Shown here: one piece after another, positions 45,601 to 53,557 of the stretch
How the letters are laid out: each line of letters opens with the position of its first letter
Position numbering within the stretch: the stretch's first letter is position 1
Notes under the pieces: model-generated
What the model saw: the letters and a program-made list of their open reading frames with translations, nothing else
Databases searched by the model: none
What the model was told of the DNA's origin: nothing
Position numbers and translations under genes: made by a program
Source of the DNA: Nocardia stercoris
Lineage (GTDB): Bacteria > Actinomycetota > Actinomycetes > Mycobacteriales > Mycobacteriaceae
Assembly (NCBI RefSeq): GCF_003696265.1
Contig: NZ_RFFH01000003.1
Coordinates: 186,001 to 250,000, forward strand
Length of the DNA: 64,000 nt
Direction of reading: 5' to 3'

Positions 45601-47031
45601 TCAGCCGACGGTCTCGAGCAGCGGCGGTTGCCATCTGCCCTGCACGGCTTCCGGTGTGGGTGCGTACAGGCGCATCGTCAGCGTGAACCTCCCGAAGGCC
45701 GCGATCGGCAACCAATTGCCTTCGGGCACATCAGATCCGGGGTCGGCGTGCTGTACCGCGACGTCCACCGAACCGTCCGGGCCGGCGGTGACCGGAATCC
45801 GGTGGCCCACCGCGTAGATGCCCGCCGGATTGCCCATCAGGAACCCGTCCGCGTCGTAGGCGGTGATCGACCAGAACACGCCCGCCGGCGGCAGCTGCCC
45901 GGCATCGAAACGGATCCGGAACCGCTGCGGCGTGCCGCGGTAGTCGGCGACACCGGCGAACGTCGGGTGAATGACGTCCTCGGGAAGGTTCGCTCCCAGC
46001 CCGGTCCGCGCGACGTGCGCCCGAAGCAGATAGTCGGTGCCGTACGTGCCGGTGCCCGGGGAGAAGGTCCATCCGTTCGGGCTCTGGACGGCGGGATCCG
46101 CATAGCCGGCGATGGCGGACTTCGCGGCCTGGACCCCGGCGCTCAGCCCGCCCGGTTCGGCCGTGAGCGTGCCACCCGGGGCGATGCCGAGCGACGCGAA
46201 CCGCTGCATCGCGGGAGCGTCGGCGGCAGCGGGCGGGTCGGTGGCCATGAGCTCGCACAGTTTCGTGAAGTAGGCGGCCGGAGTCATACCGGCGACCGTG
46301 TCTCGCGCCGACTCTCCCGGCGCGGTCGCGTCGAACATGACACCAGGTGTGGAGATGCCGGGGTCGGCCAGATAGGCGTGCAAGGGTGCCAGCTTGATTC
46401 GCTGCTGGATCGCGCGGACCGCGTCGATATCGTCCGGCCCGTCGAGCTGGATGCGCCCGACGACCCACACCCGGTTGGTGTTCATCGCCAGCCGGGTCAT
46501 GCCCGCCGGGACCGTGCCCGTCCAGCCGGGGCCGGTCACCAGGTAGGTGAACGGCGGCTCGGTACCCGAAACGACCTGGGGCCGAACACTACTCGGGTTG
46601 TGGGCGGTATTGCTCCAGGCGTCGATCAGCTGCATGAGCCAGTACCGGTTGCCGTCTGTCGCGGGAATCTGCAACACCAGTGGTTCGGCCGACAGGTCCA
46701 GCCATGCTTGCGACCGCAGCGTGTCCAGGTCGGTTCGCGCCGCGACCCGGTCGGCCGGTGTCGGCAGGGCGGCGGCGTGCATGAAGGTATCGACCGGCAG
46801 GTCGGTCCCGCGCGTCGCGTCGATGAGCACCAGCGGATACCCGAAGATGTAGGCGTCGGTGGCCACGGCGACCGGATCGGTGCTCATGGCCATGCTGTCC
46901 GCCGGCTCACCGCCGTCGTCGCCGCGTTCGCTGTCCCCGGAACCGCACGCGGCGAGCACGGTTCCCGCCGTGACCGCCAGCCCGACCCCGAACAGGCCAC
47001 GACGACTCATCCTGCCGAACCGATCCGTCAC
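45601..47031 (-). CDS. DUF1254/DUF1214 lipoprotein
   Basis: This is a 476-residue exported protein. MSRRGLFGVGL suggests a twin-arginine signal and the lipobox LAAC (Cys29) predicts lipid attachment after cleavage. The mature protein shows the DUF1254 region (VATDAYIFGYPLVLIDATRG, core AYIFGYPLVLID) and a C-terminal DUF1214 region (FWSITAYDADGFLMGNPAGIYAVG, core WSITAYDADGFL). Function of this pair is unknown, but it is widespread in actinobacterial envelopes. It starts at GTG 47031 and is separated from the PKS operon terminator by about 150 bp without other visible features. Confidence 0.85.
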   Translation of the reverse strand: MTDRFGRMSRRGLFGVGLAVTAGTVLAACGSGDSERGDDGGEPADSMAMSTDPVAVATDAYIFGYPLVLIDATRGTDLPVDTFMHAAALPTPADRVAARTDLDTLRSQAWLDLSAEPLVLQIPATDGNRYWLMQLIDAWSNTAHNPSSVRPQVVSGTEPPFTYLVTGPGWTGTVPAGMTRLAMNTNRVWVVGRIQLDGPDDIDAVRAIQQRIKLAPLHAYLADPGISTPGVMFDATAPGESARDTVAGMTPAAYFTKLCELMATDPPAAADAPAMQRFASLGIAPGGTLTAEPGGLSAGVQAAKSAIAGYADPAVQSPNGWTFSPGTGTYGTDYLLRAHVARTGLGANLPEDVIHPTFAGVADYRGTPQRFRIRFDAGQLPPAGVFWSITAYDADGFLMGNPAGIYAVGHRIPVTAGPDGSVDVAVQHADPGSDVPEGNWLPIAAFGRFTLTMRLYAPTPEAVQGRWQPPLLETVG

Positions 47032-47182
47032 TGTGACTCCCGAAGCTCTCGATCCCGGTGGTCAAGAAATGCGGAGCATCCCGTGCGGGACCGACGCTAA
47101 CAACGATCGCCTCGAACAACGCCGATCCGGGACCTGGCACGCGGGCGGCACTCGGTAATCCGGCGAATCGACCAGGAAACGG

Positions 47183-47215
47183 CTCGGCACCCGCCCCGAA
47201 GTGGCGGGTGCCGAG
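47183..47215 (-). terminator. Strong terminator closing the PKS operon
   Basis: CTCGGCACCCGCC and GGCGGGTGCCGAG form perfect 13-bp arms around the 7-base loop CCGAAGT. It lies 8 bp downstream of the DUF2505 stop and marks the end of the long leftward operon that enters from the right edge. Confidence 0.9.
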
Positions 47216-47223
47216 TCCGTTCG

Positions 47224-47739
47224 TCAGTTACCGGCCGCGGCCGCCTGTTCGGCGACCCACGCGTCGATGAACGCGCAGTTGCGGGCGAACCCCTCGACGG
47301 TCTGTTCCAGCACCCCTTCCTCCACGGCCTTGCCGAACACCGGGAGCTTGGCGGTGATCTCCCCGGTCAGGGTGAGCACCGCGCTGTCCGGTCCGGTGGC
47401 GGTCAGGACGAACTCGCTGTCGAGCACCATGCGCGCCAGCGTGATCGAGCCGGTGAACGTGCCGCGCGCGGTGTCACCGGTCAACGGAAACCAGCTCTCC
47501 GCGAAATCGAAGGTGATGTCGCGGGCGCGCGCGGCGCCGCGGGGCAGCAGCGCGGTCGCGATCTCGGTGGCGGCGGTGACCGTCGTGGATTCGGCGTCGG
47601 CGGTGAACCCGGTCATGGTGGTCACCTGGTCACCGACCTCGGCCAGCCGACGCTCCCAGTGCGCCCGGGAGGTCAGCGCGTCGTGGATCGCCCGCGCCGA
47701 GTGGTCGAAGCGGTATTCCTCGGCGAATGTCTTTGTCAT
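47224..47739 (-). CDS. DUF2505 (SRPBCC-like) protein, last gene of the PKS operon
   Basis: This is a 171-residue soluble protein of the DUF2505 family. Its alternating strands (TFTGSITLARMVLDSEFVLTAT, core ITLARMVLDSEFVL) and long C-terminal helix (EEGVLEQTVEGFARNCAFIDAWV) suggest the START/Bet v1 fold, which can enclose hydrophobic ligands. Function is unknown. The start is 31 bp from the MMPL stop on the same strand, with a terminator just after its own stop, so it belongs to the PKS operon. A ligand-binding or cyclase-like role for the polyketide is an inference. Confidence 0.75.
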   Translation of the reverse strand: MTKTFAEEYRFDHSARAIHDALTSRAHWERRLAEVGDQVTTMTGFTADAESTTVTAATEIATALLPRGAARARDITFDFAESWFPLTGDTARGTFTGSITLARMVLDSEFVLTATGPDSAVLTLTGEITAKLPVFGKAVEEGVLEQTVEGFARNCAFIDAWVAEQAAAAGN

Positions 47740-47770
47740 GGCACGCTTTCGGGAGAGGGACGGAACACGG

Positions 47771-49933
47771 TCAGCTGCTCACCTCGGCGACCTCGACGGC
47801 CGGCGCAGCCGCCGCGCCGTCGTGGACCGCGAGCCGGGCAGCCCAGCGGCGCAACGGTTCCGGTGACCACCAGGTGGCCGAGCCGAGGACACCGAGCACC
47901 GCCGGAGTGAGGATCAGGCGCACCACCGTGGCGTCGACGGTGGCGGCCAGGGCCACCCCGATGCCGATCATCTTGGTGGCCGAGACGCGCGAGGCGCCGA
48001 TCGCGATCAACACGATGGCGAGGATGATCGCGGCCGAGGTGATGATGCCGCCGGTGCGCTGGATGGCGTTGACGATCGCGGTGCGATGGTCGGCCCCGGA
48101 CCGCCGTTCCTCGGTGAGCCGGGCCAGCACGAACACCCCGTAGTCCATGGACAGCCCGAACGCGATGCACACCACCAGGATCGGCAGTGTGCTGTCGATC
48201 GAACCGGTGGAGGTGAATCCGAGCGGTCCGGACAGATGCCCGTCCTGGAAGATCCACACGATCGCACCCAGCGCCGCGGTGAGGCTCAGCCCGTTCACGA
48301 TCACGGACACCACCGCCAGCACCACGCTCTCGGTCAGCAGGAACAGCGCGGCGAAGGCGACCAGTGCCACGATCGCGACGGCCAACGGCCCGATGCGGCC
48401 GATGGCGGCCTCGGTGTCGAGCAGGGTCGCGATACCGCCACCCACCTGTAGCCCGTCGGCTCGCGCCAGGCGCTGCACCCCCGACACCACGTCCTGGCCA
48501 CGCTGCGAGGTCGGCTCGATGCCCTTGGCCGCCGCCACCAGCAGCGCACTCGGCCGCGGTGTCGCGCCCGACCGCGGATCCGCTTGCAGCGGAGGCGGAT
48601 TCACGGCCACGACACCGTCCACCCGCCCGATGGCCGCCGACAGCGCCATGATCCGCGCCGGATCACTGTTCGCGGGCACCACGACGTAGGCGATCGGCAG
48701 CGCGCCGGCCTGGAAGTCGGTGCGCAGCACGTCGTGCGTGGCGCGGATATCCGCGCCGGGCGGGAGCTGCCGGTCGTCCACCGTCCCGTACTTCACCGAC
48801 GCGAACGGCGCGGCCAGACACAGCAAGACGACGGTGGTGGCGACCGCGAACACGGCCGGCCGCCGCAGCACCACCCGGGTCCACGCCGCCCAGTACCCGC
48901 GCTCGGCCGGATCGGACTTCCGGAACCCCTGTACGATGCGCGGACCCAGCAGCCGGAACGCGGCCGGCAACCCGACCAGGACCGTCGTCGTGGACACCAC
49001 CACCACGATCACGCCCGCGTACGCGAACGACCGCACGAAGTACATCGGGAACAGCAGCAGCACCGCCAGCACCGCGGTGATGGTCACCGCGGAGAACAGC
49101 ACCGTGCGCCCGGCCGTGGCCAGCGTCGCGGTGACCGCGCTCTCGGTGTCGCCGCGCACCCGGAACTCCTCCCGGAACCGGCGGACCAGCAGCAGCGCGT
49201 AGTCCACCGCCAGGCCCAAACCGACCGCGGTGGTGAGGTTCTGCGAGAACACCGACACGTCGACGGCATGCCCGAGGACGAGCAGCAGCGCATTGGTGAT
49301 CACGATCGAGATCACCCCGACCGCGACCGGGAGCACCGCCGCGACCACGCCGCCGAACACCCACAGCAGCACCAGCAGCACCAGCGGCATGGCCACGAGT
49401 TCGGCCAGCAGCAGGTCGGTCTTGATGGTGGACTGCACCTCGGCGCGCACCGCTGCCGGGCCGCCGATTCGCACGCCGATATCCGGATCCACCTGTGGCA
49501 GTCCGGCACGCACCGCGGTCAGCGTGCGGTCCTGGGCGCCCTCGTCGCCCTGGATGTGCGCGATGATCAGCCCCGAGCGGCGGTCCTGGGAGATCAGCGC
49601 GGGCAGCGGCACCGTCCACGCCGACACCGTGCCCACCACGCCGTCGACGGTCCCGAGCCGCTCGGTCAGCAGCTTGCCGGCGGCGGCGACGCGCGGATCG
49701 TCCACCCCGCCGGGTGCGGACACCAGCACGAACAGGTTCGGGTCGGCCTGCGGCGCGATCCCACCGATCTGGCGCGCCACCACGGCCGAGTCGGCGGCCG
49801 GATCGGCGGCGCCGCCGGCCAGCCGCGCATCCGGCACCAGCACGCCGACGGTGAGTGCCGCGGCGAACAGGGCCAGGATCACCGCCAGCACCGTGCGGGC
49901 CGGACCACGCTGCGCCGCAACCGGTTTCGTCAT
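47771..49933 (-). CDS. MMPL-family exporter (RND superfamily)
   Basis: This is a 720-residue membrane protein with two repeats, each a helix, a large external loop (about residues 40-170 and 405-530) and five more helices. The first proton-relay segment is in AVGLGLAVDYALLLVRRFREE and the second in VVCIAFGLSMDYGVFVLARLTEE (cores GLAVDYALL and GLSMDYGVF), both with the Asp-Tyr pair of MmpL3. The size matches ActII-ORF3-type exporters rather than the larger mycobacterial MmpL3. Its ATG overlaps the SDR stop by one base (TGATG). Within the operon it probably exports the polyketide or lipid product. Confidence 0.9.
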   Translation of the reverse strand: MTKPVAAQRGPARTVLAVILALFAAALTVGVLVPDARLAGGAADPAADSAVVARQIGGIAPQADPNLFVLVSAPGGVDDPRVAAAGKLLTERLGTVDGVVGTVSAWTVPLPALISQDRRSGLIIAHIQGDEGAQDRTLTAVRAGLPQVDPDIGVRIGGPAAVRAEVQSTIKTDLLLAELVAMPLVLLVLLWVFGGVVAAVLPVAVGVISIVITNALLLVLGHAVDVSVFSQNLTTAVGLGLAVDYALLLVRRFREEFRVRGDTESAVTATLATAGRTVLFSAVTITAVLAVLLLFPMYFVRSFAYAGVIVVVVSTTTVLVGLPAAFRLLGPRIVQGFRKSDPAERGYWAAWTRVVLRRPAVFAVATTVVLLCLAAPFASVKYGTVDDRQLPPGADIRATHDVLRTDFQAGALPIAYVVVPANSDPARIMALSAAIGRVDGVVAVNPPPLQADPRSGATPRPSALLVAAAKGIEPTSQRGQDVVSGVQRLARADGLQVGGGIATLLDTEAAIGRIGPLAVAIVALVAFAALFLLTESVVLAVVSVIVNGLSLTAALGAIVWIFQDGHLSGPLGFTSTGSIDSTLPILVVCIAFGLSMDYGVFVLARLTEERRSGADHRTAIVNAIQRTGGIITSAAIILAIVLIAIGASRVSATKMIGIGVALAATVDATVVRLILTPAVLGVLGSATWWSPEPLRRWAARLAVHDGAAAAPAVEVAEVSS

Positions 49934-50841
49934 CAGCCGGTGACCTTGCGGATCAGTTGCTCGGAAACCTCCCACAGCTGGGCCGCCCGCTCGGTGTCGT
50001 AGGAGGCGCGCGAACTGGGCCGTTCCCGGCGGCCGGAGAAGTACTTGCCGGTGACGCCCGCCACGTCGGCCGAATTCACCAGCCACGCCAGGTTGCTCGC
50101 GGAGGTCGCGGCCGTCGCCGCGCCGGGCAGCTTGGTCAGCAGCGGCGTCATGCTCGTGTAGAAGCTCTGCACGAACTTCGGATACTGCCGGGACAGACCG
50201 GTTTCCGGCATCAGACCGGGGTCGAAGGCGTTGGCGGTGATGCCGCCGTCGCCGAGCCGCCGGGCCAGCTCGTAGGTGAAGTAGATGTTGGCGAGCTTGG
50301 AGTTCGCGTAGCGCACCCGGCCCAGCTGCCCGGCCGAACCCTTCGGCTGCGCCGCCGGATCCGCGAGCCGGGCCGGGTCGTCCCAGCGCGGCGCCGGGAA
50401 CCCGAACGACTTGTGTGGACCCTGATGCACCTCACTGGCCACCGACACGATCCGGGCGTCGGACGGCAGCACCGGCAGCAGCGTGGTGACCAGCTCGAAG
50501 TGACCGAGATGGTTTGTGGCGAAGGTCAATTCGTAGCCGTCGACCGAGCTCTGCACCCCGTCGACGATCTGCAGGCCCGCGTTGCAGACGATCGCCGACA
50601 CCGCGGCGGTGTCGCGGATGCGGCGGGCCGCCTCCTGGACCGAGCGGATCGAGGAGGTGTCCATGACCTCGATCGTGACGGTGACGTCGGGGCTCTCGGC
50701 GCGGATTCCCGCGACGACCTGCTCGGCCTTGGCCTGGTTGCGGCAGCCGAGCACGAGGTCGCGGCCCTGCCGGGCCAGCTCGTGGGCGGTGAGCAGGCCG
50801 AGGCCCTGGGTGGCGCCGGTGATGAGAACCGATCCGGACAT
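49933..50841 (-). CDS. Short-chain dehydrogenase/reductase in the PKS operon
   Basis: This is a 302-residue SDR of the retinol dehydrogenase/protochlorophyllide reductase-like branch. It has NADP-binding LITGATQGLGLLTAHELA, a CNAG motif (IVCNAGLQI), catalytic Ser in VSVASEV and YANSK as YxxxK. Candidate reactions in the pathway are reduction of the aldehyde freed by the thioester reductase, or of a ketone left by the KR-less PKS module; neither can be settled from sequence. It lies 18 bp after the GMC gene and overlaps the MMPL gene by one base. Confidence 0.86.
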   Translation of the reverse strand: MSGSVLITGATQGLGLLTAHELARQGRDLVLGCRNQAKAEQVVAGIRAESPDVTVTIEVMDTSSIRSVQEAARRIRDTAAVSAIVCNAGLQIVDGVQSSVDGYELTFATNHLGHFELVTTLLPVLPSDARIVSVASEVHQGPHKSFGFPAPRWDDPARLADPAAQPKGSAGQLGRVRYANSKLANIYFTYELARRLGDGGITANAFDPGLMPETGLSRQYPKFVQSFYTSMTPLLTKLPGAATAATSASNLAWLVNSADVAGVTGKYFSGRRERPSSRASYDTERAAQLWEVSEQLIRKVTG

Positions 50842-50859
50842 GGGTTGTCGCCTTTCGGA

Positions 50860-52359
50860 TTAGCGATCGAGGTGAGCGAGCAGGGTGGTGACGCAGCGAT
50901 CCGCGAGTGCCGTCACCGTCAACGCCGGTGGTGCGGCACCGCAGGATCCGGGCAGCAGTGCGGAGTCGACCACATACAGGCCGGGGCATCCGATGACCTC
51001 ACCGGTATCGGTTGTGGCCGAACCGAATACCACCCCGCCCAGGCTATGCGAGGTGGTGGGTGCCCCGCTCGCCGAGAAGCTGGTCGTGCCCCGCGCGCCG
51101 GCGATCCGCTGCGCCGTCGCCGCCACCGCCCCGGCGATCCGGGCCACCGCGGAATCCGATGCGGGCCAGTCGATCACGGTCCGGCCGGCGTACCGGACGG
51201 TGCCGAGCGCGGGCGGATCGGAGACGGCGAGGAGCCCACCGGCCAGCTGCCCGCCCATCGTCTTCCCGAGCGGGAACGACAGCAGTGTGACCGGCACGTC
51301 CCCGGCCTCGTCGAACAGCCCGAGATGCGACGGCCCGCCCTGCGCGTCGGAAGGCAGTGGCCAGCCGCCGATTCCGACCAGATGGTCACCGCCGGTACCC
51401 CAGCGGCGGCCCACCTCGGCGGTGATTCCGGGCAGCGTGCCCTCGGCCTGCGCCCGGGCCAGCAGCCCCGACGTGCCGATCGAACCGGCCGCGAGAATCA
51501 CCCGGGTAGCGGTCACCGACCGAGCTTCCCCGCCCGCGAGATCGGTGTACTCGACCCGGTAGCCGTCGCCGGTGGCCTGGATCGACCGCACCGGCGACAG
51601 CGGCCGCACTTCCACCAGGCCGGTGGCCTCGGCTGCCGCCAGTACTGTCCGGTCGACGCTGCGCTTGGCGCCACTGTTGATGCCCCACAACGAATGTCCG
51701 GCGATCGCGGCGGGCGCGAGCGTGCCGTCGATCTCTTGCCGTACCACGTCCCAGGCGACCCCGGTGTCCAGCCGGACCGGGTCGTAGCCCGCGTCGGCCA
51801 CCGTGTCGGCGAATTCGCGGGCGTTCCCGTACGCGGCCGAGCCGAGCACGTCGTCGGGGATCGACGCGACCCCCAGCAGCGCCCGGGCCCGCGGATACCA
51901 GGTGTCACGGAACTCGGCATAGTCGAGTATCCCGGCGAAGGTCCGCTGGAAGCCCGCCTCGCTCGGCGCGATCAGCACCGCGTTGTTGACCAGCGAACCA
52001 CCGCCGACCCCGGCACCGGCGAGCCCGATGATGCCGTTGCACGGAAACGCTTCCAGCACACCGGTGGACAGCGGCGTCCCGTCCGCACCGGGCAGCCAGA
52101 CCGCACGCGGGTCCGGCTTCTCCGGCGTGGCGAAGGTGTTGCCGGCCGGACCGATGTTCCAGCGCCGCCCGCGTTCGAGGACCACGCCGGCCCGCCCGGC
52201 CTGGGCCAGCCGCAGGGCCGCCACCGACCCGGCGTACCCGGATCCGATGATCAGGTTCTCGATCCGCTCGCCGGCCTCGGCGCGGGCCCGGCCGGCCCCG
52301 CTCGCCCAGGCGGCGCCCAGCAGCGCGCCGCCCACGAGCAGTGCTCGCCTACGCGGCAT
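50860..52359 (-). CDS. Tat-exported GMC flavin oxidoreductase, cholesterol-oxidase-like, in the PKS operon
   Basis: This is a 499-residue FAD enzyme related to the one at 15779-17371. The N-terminus PRRRALLVGGALLGAAWASGAG, ending in ARA, looks like a twin-arginine signal (core RRRALLVGG). The FAD motif LIIGSGYAGSVAALRLAQAG (residues about 36-55) and GAGVGGGSLVNNA are intact. His438 stands in HSLGG as expected, but the position of the second catalytic residue reads GAAPPALT, so the Asn of cholesterol oxidases is missing. It probably oxidises an alcohol or a carbon skeleton on the outer side of the membrane. The start overlaps the P450 gene by 11 bases. Confidence 0.83.
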   Translation of the reverse strand: MPRRRALLVGGALLGAAWASGAGRARAEAGERIENLIIGSGYAGSVAALRLAQAGRAGVVLERGRRWNIGPAGNTFATPEKPDPRAVWLPGADGTPLSTGVLEAFPCNGIIGLAGAGVGGGSLVNNAVLIAPSEAGFQRTFAGILDYAEFRDTWYPRARALLGVASIPDDVLGSAAYGNAREFADTVADAGYDPVRLDTGVAWDVVRQEIDGTLAPAAIAGHSLWGINSGAKRSVDRTVLAAAEATGLVEVRPLSPVRSIQATGDGYRVEYTDLAGGEARSVTATRVILAAGSIGTSGLLARAQAEGTLPGITAEVGRRWGTGGDHLVGIGGWPLPSDAQGGPSHLGLFDEAGDVPVTLLSFPLGKTMGGQLAGGLLAVSDPPALGTVRYAGRTVIDWPASDSAVARIAGAVAATAQRIAGARGTTSFSASGAPTTSHSLGGVVFGSATTDTGEVIGCPGLYVVDSALLPGSCGAAPPALTVTALADRCVTTLLAHLDR

Positions 52360-53557
52360 TGCCCGGCTTCTGTACCAGCACCGGCAGATACGCGTAACCG
52401 AAGGAACCCTGCCGGGTGCGCAGCTTCGGCGGATCCTGCGGATCCAGCGCGAACCGGTCCCGGACCCGCAGCAGCGAGGCGAACGCGTGCTCGGCCAGCA
52501 GCCGCGACAGCGAGGACCCCGGACAGAAGTGCGGTCCGGCGCCGAACGCCAGGTGGTCGCGCTTGTTGGCCCGGTCCAGGTCGAAGGTCGCCGCGTCCGG
52601 GAAACGGGTCTCGTCCCGGTTCGCCGAACCGATCACCACATGGATCAGCCCGCCCTCGGGCACCACCACGTCACCGAAGTCGATCTCGGTGGCGGCACGG
52701 CGCAGCAGCCACTGGGTGGGGCTGTAGAGCCGCAGGAACTCCTCCATGAATTCCTTGATGTCCTCGGGGTTCTCGGCCAGCCGGTCGGCCAGGGCCGGGT
52801 CCTCGAGGATGGTCTTGAAGCCGCCACCGAGCAGGTTCATGGTGGTCTCGTGGCCGGCCGCGATGAACGACCACGCCATGGTGACCAGTTCGTCGCGGGT
52901 CATCTCCCCCGACTCCTCCTGCGCTACCAGCTCGCCCAGGATGTCGCCGGGGTTCGGGCGGCCGAGCCGGGCCTGCGCGAGCTCGTCCATGTAGTTGCTG
53001 AATTCGAGGACGTCCTCGTAGTAGCCAGGCGCCAGGTCCGGGTCCATGCCTGCGGCGACCGCGAACCCGTCCATCACGCCCTGCGACCACCGGCGCAGTT
53101 CGGCCTTGCGGTCCAACGGGATTCCGAGCATGCCGCCCACGACCCGCAGCGGCAGCGCGGTGGTGAACGCTTCCACGAACTCCACCCGGTCCTGCACCAG
53201 GATGTCGTCGATCAGGGTGTCGACGTGGTCCTGCACCCAGTCACCGAGGGTGCGGACCAGCCGGGCGCTGAATCCGCGGTTGGCCATCTTGCGCAGCCGC
53301 GTGTGCTCGGGGGCGTCACGGTTGACCAGCATGGGCACGTTCAGCATGCCCTCGCGCTGGATATGCGAGGAGTACCGGTCCTTGTTGCGCAGCGCGTCGT
53401 TGACCTGGTCGTAGCGGGCCAGCACATACAGGTCGCGGCCGTCCCAGGTGGCCTCCGGCAGGAAGTGCACCGGCCGCTCGCGCAGCTGGGTGTACTTCGG
53501 CCACGGGTTGAGCCGGTATTCGGGATCGGCCAGATCGAGGGTGAGGGTGCTGCTCAT
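52349..53557 (-). CDS. Cytochrome P450
   Basis: This is a 402-residue bacterial class I P450. The oxygen-binding I-helix is AWSFIAAGHETT, the K-helix ExxR is in EEFLRLY and the heme-ligand loop is FGAGPHFCPG with Cys near 345 (Pro after the Cys). It needs separate ferredoxin partners; none is encoded in the operon within the window. Its ATG overlaps the PKS stop in ATGA, so it is translated with the PKS and most likely hydroxylates the released product. The frame extending 50 codons upstream lies inside the PKS gene. Confidence 0.92.
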   Translation of the reverse strand: MSSTLTLDLADPEYRLNPWPKYTQLRERPVHFLPEATWDGRDLYVLARYDQVNDALRNKDRYSSHIQREGMLNVPMLVNRDAPEHTRLRKMANRGFSARLVRTLGDWVQDHVDTLIDDILVQDRVEFVEAFTTALPLRVVGGMLGIPLDRKAELRRWSQGVMDGFAVAAGMDPDLAPGYYEDVLEFSNYMDELAQARLGRPNPGDILGELVAQEESGEMTRDELVTMAWSFIAAGHETTMNLLGGGFKTILEDPALADRLAENPEDIKEFMEEFLRLYSPTQWLLRRAATEIDFGDVVVPEGGLIHVVIGSANRDETRFPDAATFDLDRANKRDHLAFGAGPHFCPGSSLSRLLAEHAFASLLRVRDRFALDPQDPPKLRTRQGSFGYAYLPVLVQKPGNAA

